64,000 nucleotides of DNA from Stutzerimonas stutzeri (GCF_015291885.1 NZ_CP036186.1:496001-560000), one strand, 5' to 3'. Shown: positions 1-9,999, counted from the first letter of the stretch. Translations and numbers: made by a program. Notes: generated by a model from the sequence alone, not told the origin.

Positions 1-825
1 TGCAAGCCGGTAGTCGCCGAAGACGCTTCGGGCAACTACATGTATTACGGCGTGCGCGAGTTCGGTATGGCCGCGATCATGAACGGTGTCGCCCTGCACG
101 GCGGCCTGATCCCCTACGGCGCGACCTTCCTGATGTTCATGGAGTACGCCCGCAACGCCGTGCGCATGTCCGCGCTGATGAAGCAGCGTGTGCTCTACGT
201 GTTCACTCACGATTCCATTGGCCTCGGCGAAGACGGTCCGACCCACCAGCCGATCGAGCAGCTGACCAGCCTGCGCACCACGCCGAACCTGGACACCTGG
301 CGCCCGGCCGACACGGTCGAATCCGCGGTGGCCTGGAAGCATGCGGTCGAGCGCAAGGACGGGCCGAGCGCGCTGATCTTCTCGCGCCAGAACCTGCCGT
401 TCCACGTTCGTGACAACGAAACTGAAGCGGCGATTGCCCGCGGCGGCTACATCCTGAAGAACTGCGCTGGCGAGCCGGAGCTGATCCTCATCGCCACCGG
501 TTCGGAAGTCAGCCTGGCGGTGCAGGCCGCCGACAAGCTGGCGGAGCAAGGGCGCAAGGTGCGCGTCGTCTCGATGCCTTGCACCAGCGTGTTCGATAGC
601 CAGGACGCCGCCTACAAGCAGCAGGTGCTGCCGGTGGAAGTCGGTGCGCGCATCGCCATCGAAGCGGCGCATGCGGACTACTGGTACAAGTACGTCGGTC
701 TCGACGGTCGCATCATCGGCATGACCACCTATGGTGAGTCGGCGCCGGCCAACCAGCTGTTCGAGGAGTTCGGCTTTACCGTCGACAACATCCTCGCCGT
801 CGCTGAAGAGCTGCTCGAAGACTGA
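1..825 (+). CDS. tktA: Transketolase, C-terminal part (5' end outside window)
   Basis: Partial gene: the reading frame is open from the first base and ends at 825, giving the last 274 residues of a protein usually about 665 long. Transketolase moves two-carbon units between sugar phosphates in the pentose phosphate pathway, using thiamine diphosphate. Visible are the pyrimidine-binding stretch [13 protein letters not shown] with the cofactor-activating Glu, the conserved segment [16 protein letters not shown] with its active-site His, and the C-terminal domain with IATGSEV. It lies directly upstream of epd, pgk and fba, the usual pseudomonad order, so its identity is firm. Confidence 0.96.
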   Translation, partial: CKPVVAEDASGNYMYYGVREFGMAAIMNGVALHGGLIPYGATFLMFMEYARNAVRMSALMKQRVLYVFTHDSIGLGEDGPTHQPIEQLTSLRTTPNLDTWRPADTVESAVAWKHAVERKDGPSALIFSRQNLPFHVRDNETEAAIARGGYILKNCAGEPELILIATGSEVSLAVQAADKLAEQGRKVRVVSMPCTSVFDSQDAAYKQQVLPVEVGARIAIEAAHADYWYKYVGLDGRIIGMTTYGESAPANQLFEEFGFTVDNILAVAEELLED

Positions 826-933
826 TGCTGCGCGGTGGTGGGTGACTGCGGTCATCCACCTTGCGTGACTCCATCTCGCGTAGGGTGGAAAGCCACCAAG
901 CGGTTTTCCACCTGCAGGACTGACGAACAACCC

Positions 934-1980
934 ATGGCCAACGCCCGTCCCTATCGCGTCGCCCTAAACGGCTACGGCCGCATTGGCCGTTGCGTGCTGC
1001 GTGCATTCTATGAGCGCGGTGCCGCTTTCGATTTTCAGTTCGTTGCCCTCAACGACCTTGCCGATATGGCCAGCCTGGAATACCTCACCCGCTTCGACTC
1101 TACCCATGGCCGCTTCCCCGGCGAAGTCAGTGTCGACGGCGACTGCCTGCATCTGAACGGGCATTGCGTGAAGGTGCTACGCGAATCGACGCCCGAGGCT
1201 ATCGACTGGCGAGCGCTGGACGTCGATCTGGTGCTGGAGTGCTCCGGTGCCTACACCAGTCGCGCCGATGGCGAACGCTTTCTCGCCGCGGGTGTGCCGC
1301 GGGTGCTGTTTTCCCAGCCGATGGCCAGCGCGGCGGACGTCGATGCCACGGTGGTCATGGGCATCAACCAGCAGCAGCTGAGTGGCGCCGAACGGCTGGT
1401 CTCCAATGCTTCCTGCACCACCAACTGCGGTGTGCCGCTGCTCAAGCTGCTCAACGATGCGGTCGGTATCGAGTACGCCTCGATCACCACCATTCACTCG
1501 GCCATGAACGACCAGCCGGTGATCGACGCCTATCATCACGAGGATCTGCGCCGTACACGTTCGGCATTCCAGTCGGTGATTCCGGTGTCCACGGGCCTGG
1601 CGCGCGGTATCGAGCGTTTGCTCCCGGAACTCTCGGGGCGGATTCAGGCCAAAGCGGTGCGGGTGCCCACGGTGAACGTGTCTTGCCTGGACATCACACT
1701 GCAGACTGCCTGTGATACCGACGCACGAACGATCAACCGGGTGCTGCGCGAGGCTGCCGAAAGCGGGCCATTGCAGGGGCTGTTGGCGTATACCGAGCTG
1801 CCCCACGCCAGTTGCGACTTCAATCACGACCCGCATTCGGCGATCGTCGACGGCAGCCTGACGCGAGCGTCCGGCCCGCGCCTGGTGAATCTGCTGGCCT
1901 GGTTCGACAACGAATGGGGTTTTGCCAATCGCATGCTCGACGTCACCGATCACTTTTTGCGCGTGGCCAATCGCACCTAG
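934..1980 (+). CDS. epd: Erythrose-4-phosphate dehydrogenase (GapB/Epd type)
   Basis: 348 residues. It oxidises D-erythrose 4-phosphate to 4-phosphoerythronate, the first step of pyridoxal phosphate synthesis in proteobacteria. The NAD-binding start NGYGRIGR and the catalytic-cysteine motif ASCTTNC are present, followed by the GAPDH C-terminal domain with [15 protein letters not shown] at 934 is chosen because the protein then begins directly before the Rossmann fold; the frame is open further upstream but that extension looks non-homologous. A second-type GAPDH is the alternative, but position between tktA and pgk favours Epd. Confidence 0.92.
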   Translation: MANARPYRVALNGYGRIGRCVLRAFYERGAAFDFQFVALNDLADMASLEYLTRFDSTHGRFPGEVSVDGDCLHLNGHCVKVLRESTPEAIDWRALDVDLVLECSGAYTSRADGERFLAAGVPRVLFSQPMASAADVDATVVMGINQQQLSGAERLVSNASCTTNCGVPLLKLLNDAVGIEYASITTIHSAMNDQPVIDAYHHEDLRRTRSAFQSVIPVSTGLARGIERLLPELSGRIQAKAVRVPTVNVSCLDITLQTACDTDARTINRVLREAAESGPLQGLLAYTELPHASCDFNHDPHSAIVDGSLTRASGPRLVNLLAWFDNEWGFANRMLDVTDHFLRVANRT

Positions 1981-2026
1981 CCCGCGCCTGGAACATCGCT
2001 GCTTCTCGACCTTAAGGAAGACCAAC

Positions 2027-3187
2027 ATGACCGTTTTGAAGATGACCGATCTCGACCTCCAGGGTAAGCGCGTGCTGATCCGCGAGGACCTCAACGTGCC
2101 GGTGAAGGATGGCGCGGTGAAGAGCGATGCGCGCATCCTGGCCTCGTTGCCGACCATCAAGCTGGCGCTGGAGAAGGGCGCGGCGGTGCTGGTCTGCTCG
2201 CACCTGGGCCGCCCGGAAGAGGGTGTCTACAGCGAGGAAGACAGCCTCAAGCCGGTCGCCGACTACCTGTCCAAGGCGCTTGGCCGCGAAGTCCCGCTGG
2301 TCAAGGACTACCTCGAAGGCGTCCAGGTCCAGCCGGGTGAGCTGGTGCTGCTGGAGAACGTGCGCTTCAACAAGGGCGAGAAGAAGAACACCGACGAGCT
2401 GGCGCAGAAGTACGCCGCTCTGTGTGACATTTTCGTCATGGATGCCTTTGGCACCGCTCACCGCGCCCAGGGCTCGACTCATGGCGTGGCCAAGTTTGCC
2501 AAGGTCGCCTGCGCCGGCCCGCTGCTGGCAGCCGAGCTGGACGCCCTGGGCAAAGCGCTGAAAACCCCGGCCAAGCCAATGGTCGCCATCGTGGCTGGTT
2601 CCAAGGTGTCCACCAAGCTCGACGTGCTGACCTCCCTGGCGGACGTATGCGATCAGCTCATCGTCGGTGGGGGCATCGCCAACACCTTCCTCGCCGCTGC
2701 CGGCTACAACGTCGGCAAGTCGCTGCATGAAGCGGACTTGCTGGATACCGCCAAGGCCATCGCCGCCAAGGTCTCTGTGCCGCTGCCGGTGGACGTGGTT
2801 GTCGCCAAGGAATTCGCCGAAACCGCTGAAGCCACGGTCAAGGCCGTTGCCGATGTGGCCGATGACGACATGATCCTGGATATCGGGCCGAAGACCGCAG
2901 CCATGTTCGGCGAAATGCTCAATGCCTCGCAGACCATCCTCTGGAACGGCCCGGTAGGTGTGTTCGAGTTCGATCAGTTCGGTAACGGCACCAAGGTGCT
3001 GGCTCAGGCCATCGCCCAGAGCCCGGCATTCTCGATCGCCGGTGGTGGTGACACCCTGGCGGCCATCGACAAGTACGGCGTGGCCGAGCAGATTTCCTAT
3101 ATTTCCACCGGCGGTGGCGCCTTCCTCGAGTTCGTCGAAGGCAAGGTGCTGCCGGCGGTCGAGGTGCTGGAGCAGCGCGCGAGCTGA
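2027..3187 (+). CDS. pgk: Phosphoglycerate kinase
   Basis: 386 residues, the normal length. It transfers phosphate between 1,3-bisphosphoglycerate and ADP in glycolysis and gluconeogenesis. The N-terminal domain shows the substrate loop REDLNVPV and the HLGRPE motif; the C-terminal domain shows the nucleotide-binding KVSTKLDVL and the GGGDT loop near the end. ATG at 2027 sits after AAGGAAG and gives the canonical [25 protein letters not shown] beginning. It starts 46 bp after epd and is probably cotranscribed with it. Confidence 0.97.
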   Translation: MTVLKMTDLDLQGKRVLIREDLNVPVKDGAVKSDARILASLPTIKLALEKGAAVLVCSHLGRPEEGVYSEEDSLKPVADYLSKALGREVPLVKDYLEGVQVQPGELVLLENVRFNKGEKKNTDELAQKYAALCDIFVMDAFGTAHRAQGSTHGVAKFAKVACAGPLLAAELDALGKALKTPAKPMVAIVAGSKVSTKLDVLTSLADVCDQLIVGGGIANTFLAAAGYNVGKSLHEADLLDTAKAIAAKVSVPLPVDVVVAKEFAETAEATVKAVADVADDDMILDIGPKTAAMFGEMLNASQTILWNGPVGVFEFDQFGNGTKVLAQAIAQSPAFSIAGGGDTLAAIDKYGVAEQISYISTGGGAFLEFVEGKVLPAVEVLEQRAS

Positions 3188-3318
3188 GTTAGGCAGTCGA
3201 GGTGACCTCGACACATTCGCCTGTCGGCGCCGGATCCACGGTGCCGGCAGTGCGCGGGGCAACCCAGGCGTCTCGCCGTGGTCTTTGTTCTATCTGGAAC
3301 AAGGAAAGGGGATGCACC

Positions 3319-3510
3319 ATGCGATATGCCGTTGTTGCTGTTTGCTGCCTGGGCCTGGCCGGTTGCGCCGGGAGTGCGCCGGATTCTGCCTGCCAGGTGC
3401 TCGACCCACCTGCAGCCATCGGACCGACCGCCGAGCATGATCAGCGTGTCGAAATGCAGGCCACGGGCGATCCGACCATCACACAAGGCGGCTTGCAGGC
3501 TTGCCCCTGA
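3319..3510 (+). CDS. Small predicted lipoprotein
   Basis: 63 residues with a short hydrophobic signal and the lipobox LAGC at residues 13-16, so a membrane-anchored lipoprotein is predicted. The mature part is only about 48 residues and contains two more cysteines. I do not recognise the family. ATG at 3319 follows GGAAAGGGG and gives a clean type II signal; the frame is open upstream, but without a signal there. It sits between pgk and a second lipoprotein gene 23 bp downstream. Confidence 0.6.
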   Translation: MRYAVVAVCCLGLAGCAGSAPDSACQVLDPPAAIGPTAEHDQRVEMQATGDPTITQGGLQACP

Positions 3511-3533
3511 CCGCCGTCAGCCAAGGAGAAGGA

Positions 3534-3869
3534 ATGAACAAAGGCCTGCCCATGCTGATCGCAGCGTTGCTGCTCGGCGGTTGTGGCCACTGGCAGTCCG
3601 GCCCGGACGCGCCGTTCGTGCGCTGGAAGTGCCAGAGTCAGCAGAATATCGCCTGGCGTTATGCAGACGACAAACGAACCGCGATTGATCTGAAAGTGGG
3701 TAATAGCGAGCGTATTCACACCCTGCGAAAGGAACCAGCCACCCGTGGCACTTTCTATAGCGATGGCGTGCTCGCCTTTCACGACAAGGGCAACGAGGCG
3801 CTGGTGTACCGCGTTGCCGACGACAAGGTGCTGGCCCATGGCTGCAGCGCGTCGCTCATCAGTATCTAG
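3534..3869 (+). CDS. MliC-like lipoprotein (C-type lysozyme inhibitor family)
   Basis: 111 residues. The signal ends in the lipobox LGGC, then comes a small beta-rich domain. The order [18 protein letters not shown], followed by [22 protein letters not shown], resembles the MliC/PliC fold, where a loop with Ser and Tyr inserts into the lysozyme active site and a Cys pair closes the barrel (here WKC and HGC). The role, periplasmic protection against host or environmental lysozyme, is inferred from family resemblance only. AAGGAGAAGG precedes the ATG at 3534. It is probably in the same transcript as the small lipoprotein upstream. Confidence 0.65.
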   Translation: MNKGLPMLIAALLLGGCGHWQSGPDAPFVRWKCQSQQNIAWRYADDKRTAIDLKVGNSERIHTLRKEPATRGTFYSDGVLAFHDKGNEALVYRVADDKVLAHGCSASLISI

Positions 3870-4048
3870 CGGGTAACGAGTACAGCTGCCTCGCCAAAGC
3901 GGGGCATTGGATTGAAAGCGCTGGCGGGACGCTGGCAATTGCCGCTCCCGCCTCTACAATGCCGCGCCCACGTGCGGCGCTTGAACAGCGTCGGCCTCTG
4001 CGGCAGGCTCTACACGATCAAACGACCCAGACCGGGAGAAAGGAAAAC

Positions 4049-5113
4049 ATGGCACTCATCAGCATGCGCCAGATGCTCGACCACGCCGCCGAGTTCGGCT
4101 ACGGCGTGCCGGCCTTCAACGTCAACAACCTCGAGCAGATGCGCGCCATCATGGAAGCGGCCGACAAGACCGACTCCCCGGTGATCGTCCAGGCTTCCGC
4201 CGGTGCACGCAAATATGCCGGTGCGCCGTTCCTGCGTCATCTGATCCTGGCGGCGATCGAAGAATTCCCGCACATTCCGGTGTGCATGCATCAGGACCAT
4301 GGCACCAGCCCCGACATCTGCCAGCGTTCGATTCAGCTGGGCTTTTCCTCGGTAATGATGGACGGCTCGCTGAAAGAAGATGGCAAGACCCCCGCCGATT
4401 ACGAGTACAACGTGCGCGTAACCCAGCAGACAGTAGCCTTCGCTCACGCCTGTGGCGTTTCCGTGGAAGGTGAGCTGGGTTGCCTGGGTAGCCTGGAAAC
4501 CGGCATGGCCGGTGAAGAAGATGGCGTAGGTGCCGAAGGCGTACTCGATCACAGCCAGCTGCTGACCGATCCGGAAGAGGCGGCCGACTTCGTCGCCAAG
4601 ACCAAGGTCGATGCCCTGGCGATCGCCATCGGCACCAGCCACGGCGCCTACAAGTTCACCAAGCCGCCAACCGGGGACGTGTTGGCCATCGACCGCATCA
4701 AGGCGATCCATGCGCGCATACCCGAAACTCACCTGGTCATGCACGGCTCTTCCTCCGTGCCGCAGGACTGGCTGAAGATCATCAATGAGTACGGCGGCGA
4801 GATCGGCGAGACCTACGGTGTGCCGGTCGAGGAAATCGTTGAAGGTATCAAGTACGGCGTGCGCAAGGTCAACATCGACACCGACCTGCGTCTGGCGTCC
4901 ACCGGTGCGATTCGCGAATTCCTGGCCAAGCATCCCAGCGAGTTCGATCCGCGCAAGTACCTGGCGAAGACTGTCGTTGCCATGCGCGATGTATGCATCG
5001 CCCGCTACGAAGCCTTCGGCACTGCTGGTCATGCCTCCAAGATCAAGCCGATCTCTCTGGAAGGTATGTTCCAGCGTTACGCCAACGGCGAGCTGGACCC
5101 GAAGATCAACTGA
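4049..5113 (+). CDS. fba: Class II fructose-bisphosphate aldolase
   Basis: 354 residues. This Zn-dependent enzyme cleaves fructose 1,6-bisphosphate to DHAP and glyceraldehyde 3-phosphate and works in reverse in gluconeogenesis. The metal and phosphate motifs are visible: [14 protein letters not shown], and VMHGSSSVP followed by KVNIDTDLR. Length and motifs fit the CbbA/Fda subtype of pseudomonads. ATG at 4049 follows GGGAGAAAGGAAAAC, a good ribosome site. A strong hairpin terminator follows immediately and separates it from a convergent response-regulator gene. Confidence 0.97.
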   Translation: MALISMRQMLDHAAEFGYGVPAFNVNNLEQMRAIMEAADKTDSPVIVQASAGARKYAGAPFLRHLILAAIEEFPHIPVCMHQDHGTSPDICQRSIQLGFSSVMMDGSLKEDGKTPADYEYNVRVTQQTVAFAHACGVSVEGELGCLGSLETGMAGEEDGVGAEGVLDHSQLLTDPEEAADFVAKTKVDALAIAIGTSHGAYKFTKPPTGDVLAIDRIKAIHARIPETHLVMHGSSSVPQDWLKIINEYGGEIGETYGVPVEEIVEGIKYGVRKVNIDTDLRLASTGAIREFLAKHPSEFDPRKYLAKTVVAMRDVCIARYEAFGTAGHASKIKPISLEGMFQRYANGELDPKIN

Positions 5114-5128
5114 TCTACGTCCAGACGT

Positions 5129-5156
5129 GAAAAAGCCCGCGCTGTGCGGGCTTTTT
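5129..5156. terminator. Bidirectional intrinsic terminator between fba and a receiver-domain gene
   Basis: Stem AGCCCGC/GCGGGCT with a 5-base loop, flanked by a run of A on the left and T on the right. It therefore gives a U-tract on both strands and can stop both convergent transcripts. Confidence 0.9.
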
Positions 5157-5178
5157 CGTTTCTGTGTCGAGGCTTGGG

Positions 5179-5559
5179 TCAGGTGGCGAGCAACTGCTGA
5201 ATCTGGCTGCGCAGTGTATCCAGCGCGAAGGGCTTGGACAGCACGGGGGCCGAGCGGGCGATTGGGCTGCCTGATTCAAATATCTCGATAGGGTAGCCGC
5301 TGATGAAGATCACCTTGAGATTTGGGCGCAGCTTGAGCGCCGGCTCGGCAATCATCACGCCCGATACATTACCCGGCAGACGGAAGTCGGTCACCAGCAG
5401 GTCGAGGTGCGGCTTGGTCGCCAGGATTTCGAAGGCTTTGGGCGCACTGTCCGCTTCCAGCACCTGATAGCCCTCGCTGGCCAGGTAGTCCGAAAGCAGG
5501 CTGAGGATATGCGGCTCATCTTCAACGAGCAGAACGATTTTTTGCAGTGCGTGGTTCAT
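5179..5559 (-). CDS. Single-domain response regulator (CheY-like receiver)
   Basis: 126 residues, a receiver domain only. The acidic pocket is E13-D14, the phospho-acceptor is Asp58 in VTDFRLPG, the switch Ser is in FISGYP, and Lys109 is in LSKPF. There is no output domain, so it presumably acts by protein contact or in a phosphorelay. No kinase gene is adjacent, so its partner cannot be told from this window. Such FixJ/CheY-like receivers often pair with hybrid histidine kinases elsewhere in pseudomonad genomes. Confidence 0.88.
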   Translation of the reverse strand: MNHALQKIVLLVEDEPHILSLLSDYLASEGYQVLEADSAPKAFEILATKPHLDLLVTDFRLPGNVSGVMIAEPALKLRPNLKVIFISGYPIEIFESGSPIARSAPVLSKPFALDTLRSQIQQLLAT

Positions 5560-5831
5560 GATCGGTCTCGATGTTGCGTTACGTGCTGCGTGCCGAGCCC
5601 GTCATTGCGACGGACCCAGACAGGGTTTCGACAGGTTACGCGCTGCAAGTTTCAGTCCTGCAGTCGGACGGTCGTCGTTTTCGCCCCGTCACTGTGCGCT
5701 GCCGCACATCTGGCCGCTATCCTCGCTGCTTTGATGGCAGTGCTCAATGTCGACCTTTGGTGAGGCTGCACGCTGGCTGTCAGGGTTGGGCCCGCGGTAG
5801 GCTGGCCACTCGGCTTTTGCAGGAGGACATC

Positions 5832-6446
5832 ATGAGCGATCCGGACAGCGCGGCCCAGGGCACCCTCGACTACTACCGACAGAATGCGCAAGCCTTTCGC
5901 GAGGGGACCCGTGACCATGACGTCAGCCAGAACATTGATGCCCTTCTGCGTCACATAGAGGCAGAGGCGCCGCTGCGTATTTTGGATCTCGGCTGCGGGC
6001 CAGGGCGCGATCTCAAGGCGTTGACGGCGCGCGGGCATATAGCGGTTGGCCTGGATGGCGCCGACGCTTTTGTCGAAATGGCCCGCGCCGAGAGTGGCTG
6101 TGAAGTCTGGCAGCAGGATCTGTTGCACTTGAATCTGCCGGCTGAAGCCTTTGACGGCATCTTCGCCAATGCGGTTCTGTTTCATGTGCCGAGCGCGAGG
6201 TTGCCCAGCGTACTCTCGCAGCTGCGCGACACTTTGAAATCCGGTGGGGTGCTGTTCTGTTCCAACCCGCGAGGCCAGAACGATGAAGGCTGGAGCGGCG
6301 ATCGCTATGGGGTGTGGTATGACTGGCCGACTTGGCGAAAACAGTTATTGGCAGCGGGTTTTAGTGAACTGGAACACTATTACCGCCCCTCGGGCCTGCC
6401 GCGAGTGCAACAAAGCTGGCTGGCAAGTGTCTGGAGGAAGAGGTAG
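5832..6446 (+). CDS. Class I SAM-dependent methyltransferase
   Basis: 204 residues. The SAM-binding motif I ILDLGCGPGRD is at residues 50-60, followed by the acidic VGLDGAD, QQDLLHLNL and a motif IV-like FDGIFANAVLFHV. The fold is that of UbiE/Methyltransf_11 proteins; the substrate cannot be inferred. ATG at 5832 is preceded by AGGAGGACATC, a strong ribosome site. No functional link to neighbours is apparent. The preceding 270 bp (5560-5831) hold no further gene I can support. Confidence 0.88.
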   Translation: MSDPDSAAQGTLDYYRQNAQAFREGTRDHDVSQNIDALLRHIEAEAPLRILDLGCGPGRDLKALTARGHIAVGLDGADAFVEMARAESGCEVWQQDLLHLNLPAEAFDGIFANAVLFHVPSARLPSVLSQLRDTLKSGGVLFCSNPRGQNDEGWSGDRYGVWYDWPTWRKQLLAAGFSELEHYYRPSGLPRVQQSWLASVWRKR

Positions 6447-6616
6447 TTCGGACCGCAGAATGCAACCCACCCCCCACCCTGTATTGCGTTTTGCACGGCT
6501 TAAGCCTTAGAGGGTTTTTGCTAACTCATTGTTTTATATAGAAAAAAATATATGCCCCAGGTTGGCATGATCACTGCTCCGTTAAGTTCGCTGGAACTTA
6601 ATTGGAGTACAGAACA

Positions 6617-6895
6617 ATGACCGCTGCACAACAATACCTTACTGCCGCTTTCCCTGAGTTCGAAGTGCTCACCGAGCCCCGCCCGGATGGCGGACTGCTG
6701 CTTACCCTGCGCAACGACGACCGGACCCTGGTCAAGCGTGCGCTGTCGAAAGGGCAGACTCAGACCAGAATTCAGCTCGAGTGGGTGGTCAGCTCGGTCC
6801 GCCGAGATCTGGCGCTGGAGGCTGGGATGTCGCCTTCCATCGCTCACCTGCAAAGCCAGAGCCGTACCGCACTGCCCACATACGAGTACGCCTGA
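6617..6895 (+). CDS. DUF3509 family protein
   Basis: 92 residues. The pattern AFPEFEVLTEPRPDGGLLLTLRNDD, then VKRALSKGQ, then VVSSVRRDLALEAGMSP, matches the small DUF3509 family found mainly in Pseudomonas. Its function is unknown. GGAG lies 9 bases before ATG 6617, which I prefer over the TTG at 6602. The preceding 100 bases are AT-rich, contain a run of A and TATATA, and probably hold the promoter. Two hairpin terminators follow. Confidence 0.8.
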   Translation: MTAAQQYLTAAFPEFEVLTEPRPDGGLLLTLRNDDRTLVKRALSKGQTQTRIQLEWVVSSVRRDLALEAGMSPSIAHLQSQSRTALPTYEYA

Positions 6896-6902
6896 GCTAT
6901 TT

Positions 6903-6930
6903 AGCTGCGGCCTGCGCCGCAGCTGTTTTT
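6903..6930 (+). terminator. Intrinsic terminator after the DUF3509 gene
   Basis: Perfect stem AGCTGCGGC/GCCGCAGCT with a 4-base loop, followed by GTTTTT. Confidence 0.85.
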
Positions 6931-6958
6931 GAACCGAGCTGTGCGCTCGGTTCCTTTT
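6931..6958 (+). terminator. Second hairpin, tandem terminator
   Basis: Stem GAACCGAGC/GCTCGGTTC, loop TGTGC, followed by CTTTT. It lies directly after the first terminator and upstream of the hemerythrin gene. Confidence 0.6.
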
Positions 6959-6984
6959 ACCGTGAAGCTGATGAGGATTGCCGC

Positions 6985-7458
6985 ATGAACGCCATCGACC
7001 TGTTGATTGAGGATCATGAGCGCGTGAAGGACCTGCTGACGCGTTTGACCGATTCCACCGAGCGTGCCGTGAAAACACGCACCGAGCTGCTGGCCAAGCT
7101 AGAGATGGAAGTCACTATCCATACCCAGTTGGAAGAGCAGATTCTCTACCCTGCCTACAAGGAAGCCGGCGGCAAGGAAGAGCTGAAGATGTTTTATGAG
7201 GCCACCGAGGAGCACCGCACGGTAGATGCGTTGGTGCTGCCGGATCTAAAGGCCACTGACCCAGGTAGCTTTCAGTTCTCTGGGCGCGCCAAGGTGTGCA
7301 AGGAGCTTCTAGAGCACCATATCGAGGAAGAAGAGTCGGAGATGTTCCCTCAGGCGAGGGAGCTGTTCGACGCCAAGCGCCTCGAAGAAATGGGCGCGCA
7401 GATGAGTGAGCTTCGTGCCCAGCTCAAGAAGGAGCTGACCGCCAAGCAAGCGGCCTGA
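6985..7458 (+). CDS. Hemerythrin HHE domain protein
   Basis: 157 residues, all-helical, with the histidine pattern of the HHE cation-binding fold: LIEDHERVKDLL, TIHTQLEEQILYP, EEHRTVDAL and LEHHIEEEESEMFP. These would form a carboxylate-bridged di-iron site for oxygen, NO or peroxide. The C-terminus is Lys/Ala-rich and probably helical. ATG at 6985 gives the typical MNAIDLLIEDHERVK start. It lies just upstream of a globin-coupled cyclic-di-GMP enzyme, so two possible oxygen-binding proteins are neighbours, though separated by a hairpin. Confidence 0.85.
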   Translation: MNAIDLLIEDHERVKDLLTRLTDSTERAVKTRTELLAKLEMEVTIHTQLEEQILYPAYKEAGGKEELKMFYEATEEHRTVDALVLPDLKATDPGSFQFSGRAKVCKELLEHHIEEEESEMFPQARELFDAKRLEEMGAQMSELRAQLKKELTAKQAA

Positions 7459-7472
7459 TAGCTCCATTCTTA

Positions 7473-7497
7473 CCGGGGCCCCAGCCCCGGTTGCTTT
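7473..7497 (+). terminator. Hairpin terminator after the hemerythrin gene
   Basis: Stem CCGGGGC/GCCCCGG with a 4-base loop followed by TTGCTTT. The T-tract is interrupted, so strength is uncertain. Confidence 0.55.
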
Positions 7498-7683
7498 CGA
7501 CCCGAGGTTACCGCCGTACCCTCGGCTTTGCTGACCTGTATCAATGATGCTCTCACCCGCCGCTGCGAACCTTGATGGCCTTATGGCATCAATTGACGCC
7601 GTCTCTGCACTGAATCCCTGAGTGGTCCGAAGGCCGTGCCGCGGTGGTATCAGTAGGACGCGCTCATTGCATAGAGGGCGGGC

Positions 7684-9999
7684 ATGGAAGACGAGCTGAG
7701 AGCACTGTTGCAACGAGTCGGGCTGGGCCTCGACCAGGTTCTTACGCGAAAACGATTCTTGCAGTGGCAGGCGAGTGATGCACTGCGTCTGAATCGCGCT
7801 GCACTAGAGGAGTTGGAGCCCGCTCACCGCCACTTCATCGACAAACTCTACAAGCATCTCGCTGACTTTGGGCAACCCTCGGCGATGCGCAGTGATGGTG
7901 CCGGCCTGTCGCGCCTGAAAGAGCGGCAGCAGGAATACTATCGCCGGCTATGGAGCGGTCCGTACGAGCGAGACTACGTGCTTGATCGTCTGCTGGTAGG
8001 GCTCGTGCACCAACGCGTCGGTGTGGATCTTGAGTGGTATCTGGGTGCCTATCGTCTGTATCTGTCGGAAATGCTGCGCAGCCTGCTCGGCGATGGCGAA
8101 CAGCAGGCGCTCTATGACAGCCTGTTGAAGATCGTCTTCTTCGACATGATTCTGGCCATCGACACCTACAGCGCTGCACAGCGCCAAGCACTGGAAGACA
8201 GTGAAGCACGCTTGAGTCGCGCGTTGCGGGGTTCCGAAGATGGTATCTGGGAATGGGACGTGGAACATGACCAGCTCCATCTGTCCGAGCGCTGGACAGC
8301 CATGCTGATGATGCCCGCCCAGCCCGAATACTGCAGTCGCAGCTGGTTCGAGCGGGTTTACCCGGATGATTTGCCTGGCCTGCGCGAAGCCATTGCCGCT
8401 CACCTGAACGGGCACACGCCGTCATTGGTGCACGAATATCGGGTGCGCACCGGCTGCGGAGACTATCTATGGGTGCTGGTACGCGGCGTGGCAGATCGTT
8501 GCGAGCAGGGCAGGCTGCGCATGGCCGGCTCGCAGACGGATATCAGTGCGCGCAAGGCGGCCGAGGAGTGCCTGCGTTACGCAGCACGTCACGACGCGTT
8601 GACTGGTTTAGCCAATCGTCTGCATCTGGAAGAGCTGCTCAAAGAGGTCCAGCAGCGCCCCAGTGCGCGAGCCGCTGCGCTGCTCTTCGTCGATTTGGAT
8701 CGTTTCAAGCTGATCAATGACAGCCTGGGCCATAGTGCCGGTGATCAGGTGCTGGTTGAGGTGGCACAGCGCTTATTGCACTGCCTGCGACCTGGCGATC
8801 ATCTGGCGCGCTTCGGTGGCGACGAATTCGTCGCCCTGCTCGGGGATCTAGCCTGCGAAGCAGACGCCGAGCGGGTGGCGCAGCGGATGCTGGTTGCGCT
8901 GCGCGAGCCGCTGCAACTCGGCGAACGTACACTGTCGGTCAGCGCCAGCATCGGGATAGCCCCTTTGCAGCGTGGCGGCCAGGCACTGGACGCGTTGCAG
9001 GCCGCGGATCTCGCACTTTACCGGGCGAAAAGCGCGGGCAAGGATCAGTTCGCCCTGTTCTGCGATAGCCTGCATTCCAAGGCAGCGCGGCAATTGGAGC
9101 TCGAGAGCGCCCTGGCTCAGGCACTTATACGTCGGGAGTTCAGCCTGCACTATCAGCCCATCTGCAGGGTTGTGCATGGACGGGCCTATCTGGTGGGCGT
9201 CGAGGCGCTGTTGCGCTGGTCGTTCAACGACAAACCGGTGGCGCCGAACGAGTTCATACCGGTACTGGAGGAGTCTCGCGAGATCGTTCGGGTCGGCGAA
9301 TGGGTGCTGCGTGAGGCTTGCTCTCAGGTCAGGCGTTGGCAGCAGGCGGGGCAAGTGCATCTCTATTGCGCCGTGAACCTGTCGATACGTCAGTTGCAGC
9401 AGCCTGGCTTCGTCGACCTGGTGGCGCGTGTTCTTCGCGAAACGGGCTTGCCACCGCAAAGCCTGCTGCTTGAGATCACTGAAACCCTGCTGATGCAGGA
9501 CAGCGAGATGCTACTGAGCAGCCTGCACGAAATCGCTGCGCTAGGCGTTCGCTTGGCGCTGGACGACTTCGGCACCGGCTATTGCTCCCTTGGCTACTTG
9601 AAGCGCTATCCGTTGCATGTGCTCAAGGTCGATCGCAGCTTCATCGCCGCAGCACCGGACGACGGAGACTCGGTGGCGATCAGCCGAGCGATCATCGGTT
9701 TGGGCCAGAGCCTTGGACTGGCAGTTGTGGCGGAAGGCGTGGAGCGACCCGCTCAGGTGGCCTTTCTGGCCGCTGAGGGGTGTCAGATGGTTCAGGGATA
9801 TTGGTTCAGCCCGCCGCAACCGGCTGCGCAATTGCAACAGTTGTTCGACAGGCAGGACCGCGTCGATGGCCTTTGGGCACTGCTCGCCGCGACCGCTGCC
9901 AGCAGCTTCGTCCAATGCTGCGACACCACGACTTTCGCGCTGATTGCCCCAGGCAGGCTCACCTCGAGTTGGGTCGGTGGGGCACTCTTGCGGCTATAG
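7684..9999 (+). CDS. Globin-coupled PAS-GGDEF-EAL cyclic-di-GMP enzyme
   Basis: 771 residues. Domains in order: a globin-coupled sensor (about 1-155) with candidate haem-proximal His109 in GLVHQRVGV; a PAS domain (about 165-290) with a C-terminal PAC-like stretch; GGDEF at 378-382; EAL from 507. The GGDEF motif is intact, and RPGD five residues before it fits the allosteric I-site. The EAL domain keeps EALLRW, NLSIRQ, EITET, DDFGTGY, KVDRSFI and AEGVE, so both synthesis and hydrolysis look possible. It would adjust cyclic-di-GMP to O2 or a similar gas. No membrane segment is seen, so it is probably cytoplasmic. Confidence 0.9.
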   Translation: MEDELRALLQRVGLGLDQVLTRKRFLQWQASDALRLNRAALEELEPAHRHFIDKLYKHLADFGQPSAMRSDGAGLSRLKERQQEYYRRLWSGPYERDYVLDRLLVGLVHQRVGVDLEWYLGAYRLYLSEMLRSLLGDGEQQALYDSLLKIVFFDMILAIDTYSAAQRQALEDSEARLSRALRGSEDGIWEWDVEHDQLHLSERWTAMLMMPAQPEYCSRSWFERVYPDDLPGLREAIAAHLNGHTPSLVHEYRVRTGCGDYLWVLVRGVADRCEQGRLRMAGSQTDISARKAAEECLRYAARHDALTGLANRLHLEELLKEVQQRPSARAAALLFVDLDRFKLINDSLGHSAGDQVLVEVAQRLLHCLRPGDHLARFGGDEFVALLGDLACEADAERVAQRMLVALREPLQLGERTLSVSASIGIAPLQRGGQALDALQAADLALYRAKSAGKDQFALFCDSLHSKAARQLELESALAQALIRREFSLHYQPICRVVHGRAYLVGVEALLRWSFNDKPVAPNEFIPVLEESREIVRVGEWVLREACSQVRRWQQAGQVHLYCAVNLSIRQLQQPGFVDLVARVLRETGLPPQSLLLEITETLLMQDSEMLLSSLHEIAALGVRLALDDFGTGYCSLGYLKRYPLHVLKVDRSFIAAAPDDGDSVAISRAIIGLGQSLGLAVVAEGVERPAQVAFLAAEGCQMVQGYWFSPPQPAAQLQQLFDRQDRVDGLWALLAATAASSFVQCCDTTTFALIAPGRLTSSWVGGALLRL

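Noticed and set aside
1177..2160. Large minus-strand ORF opposite epd
   Set aside because: Shadow of the real gene in GC-rich DNA; the plus-strand protein has a full motif set.
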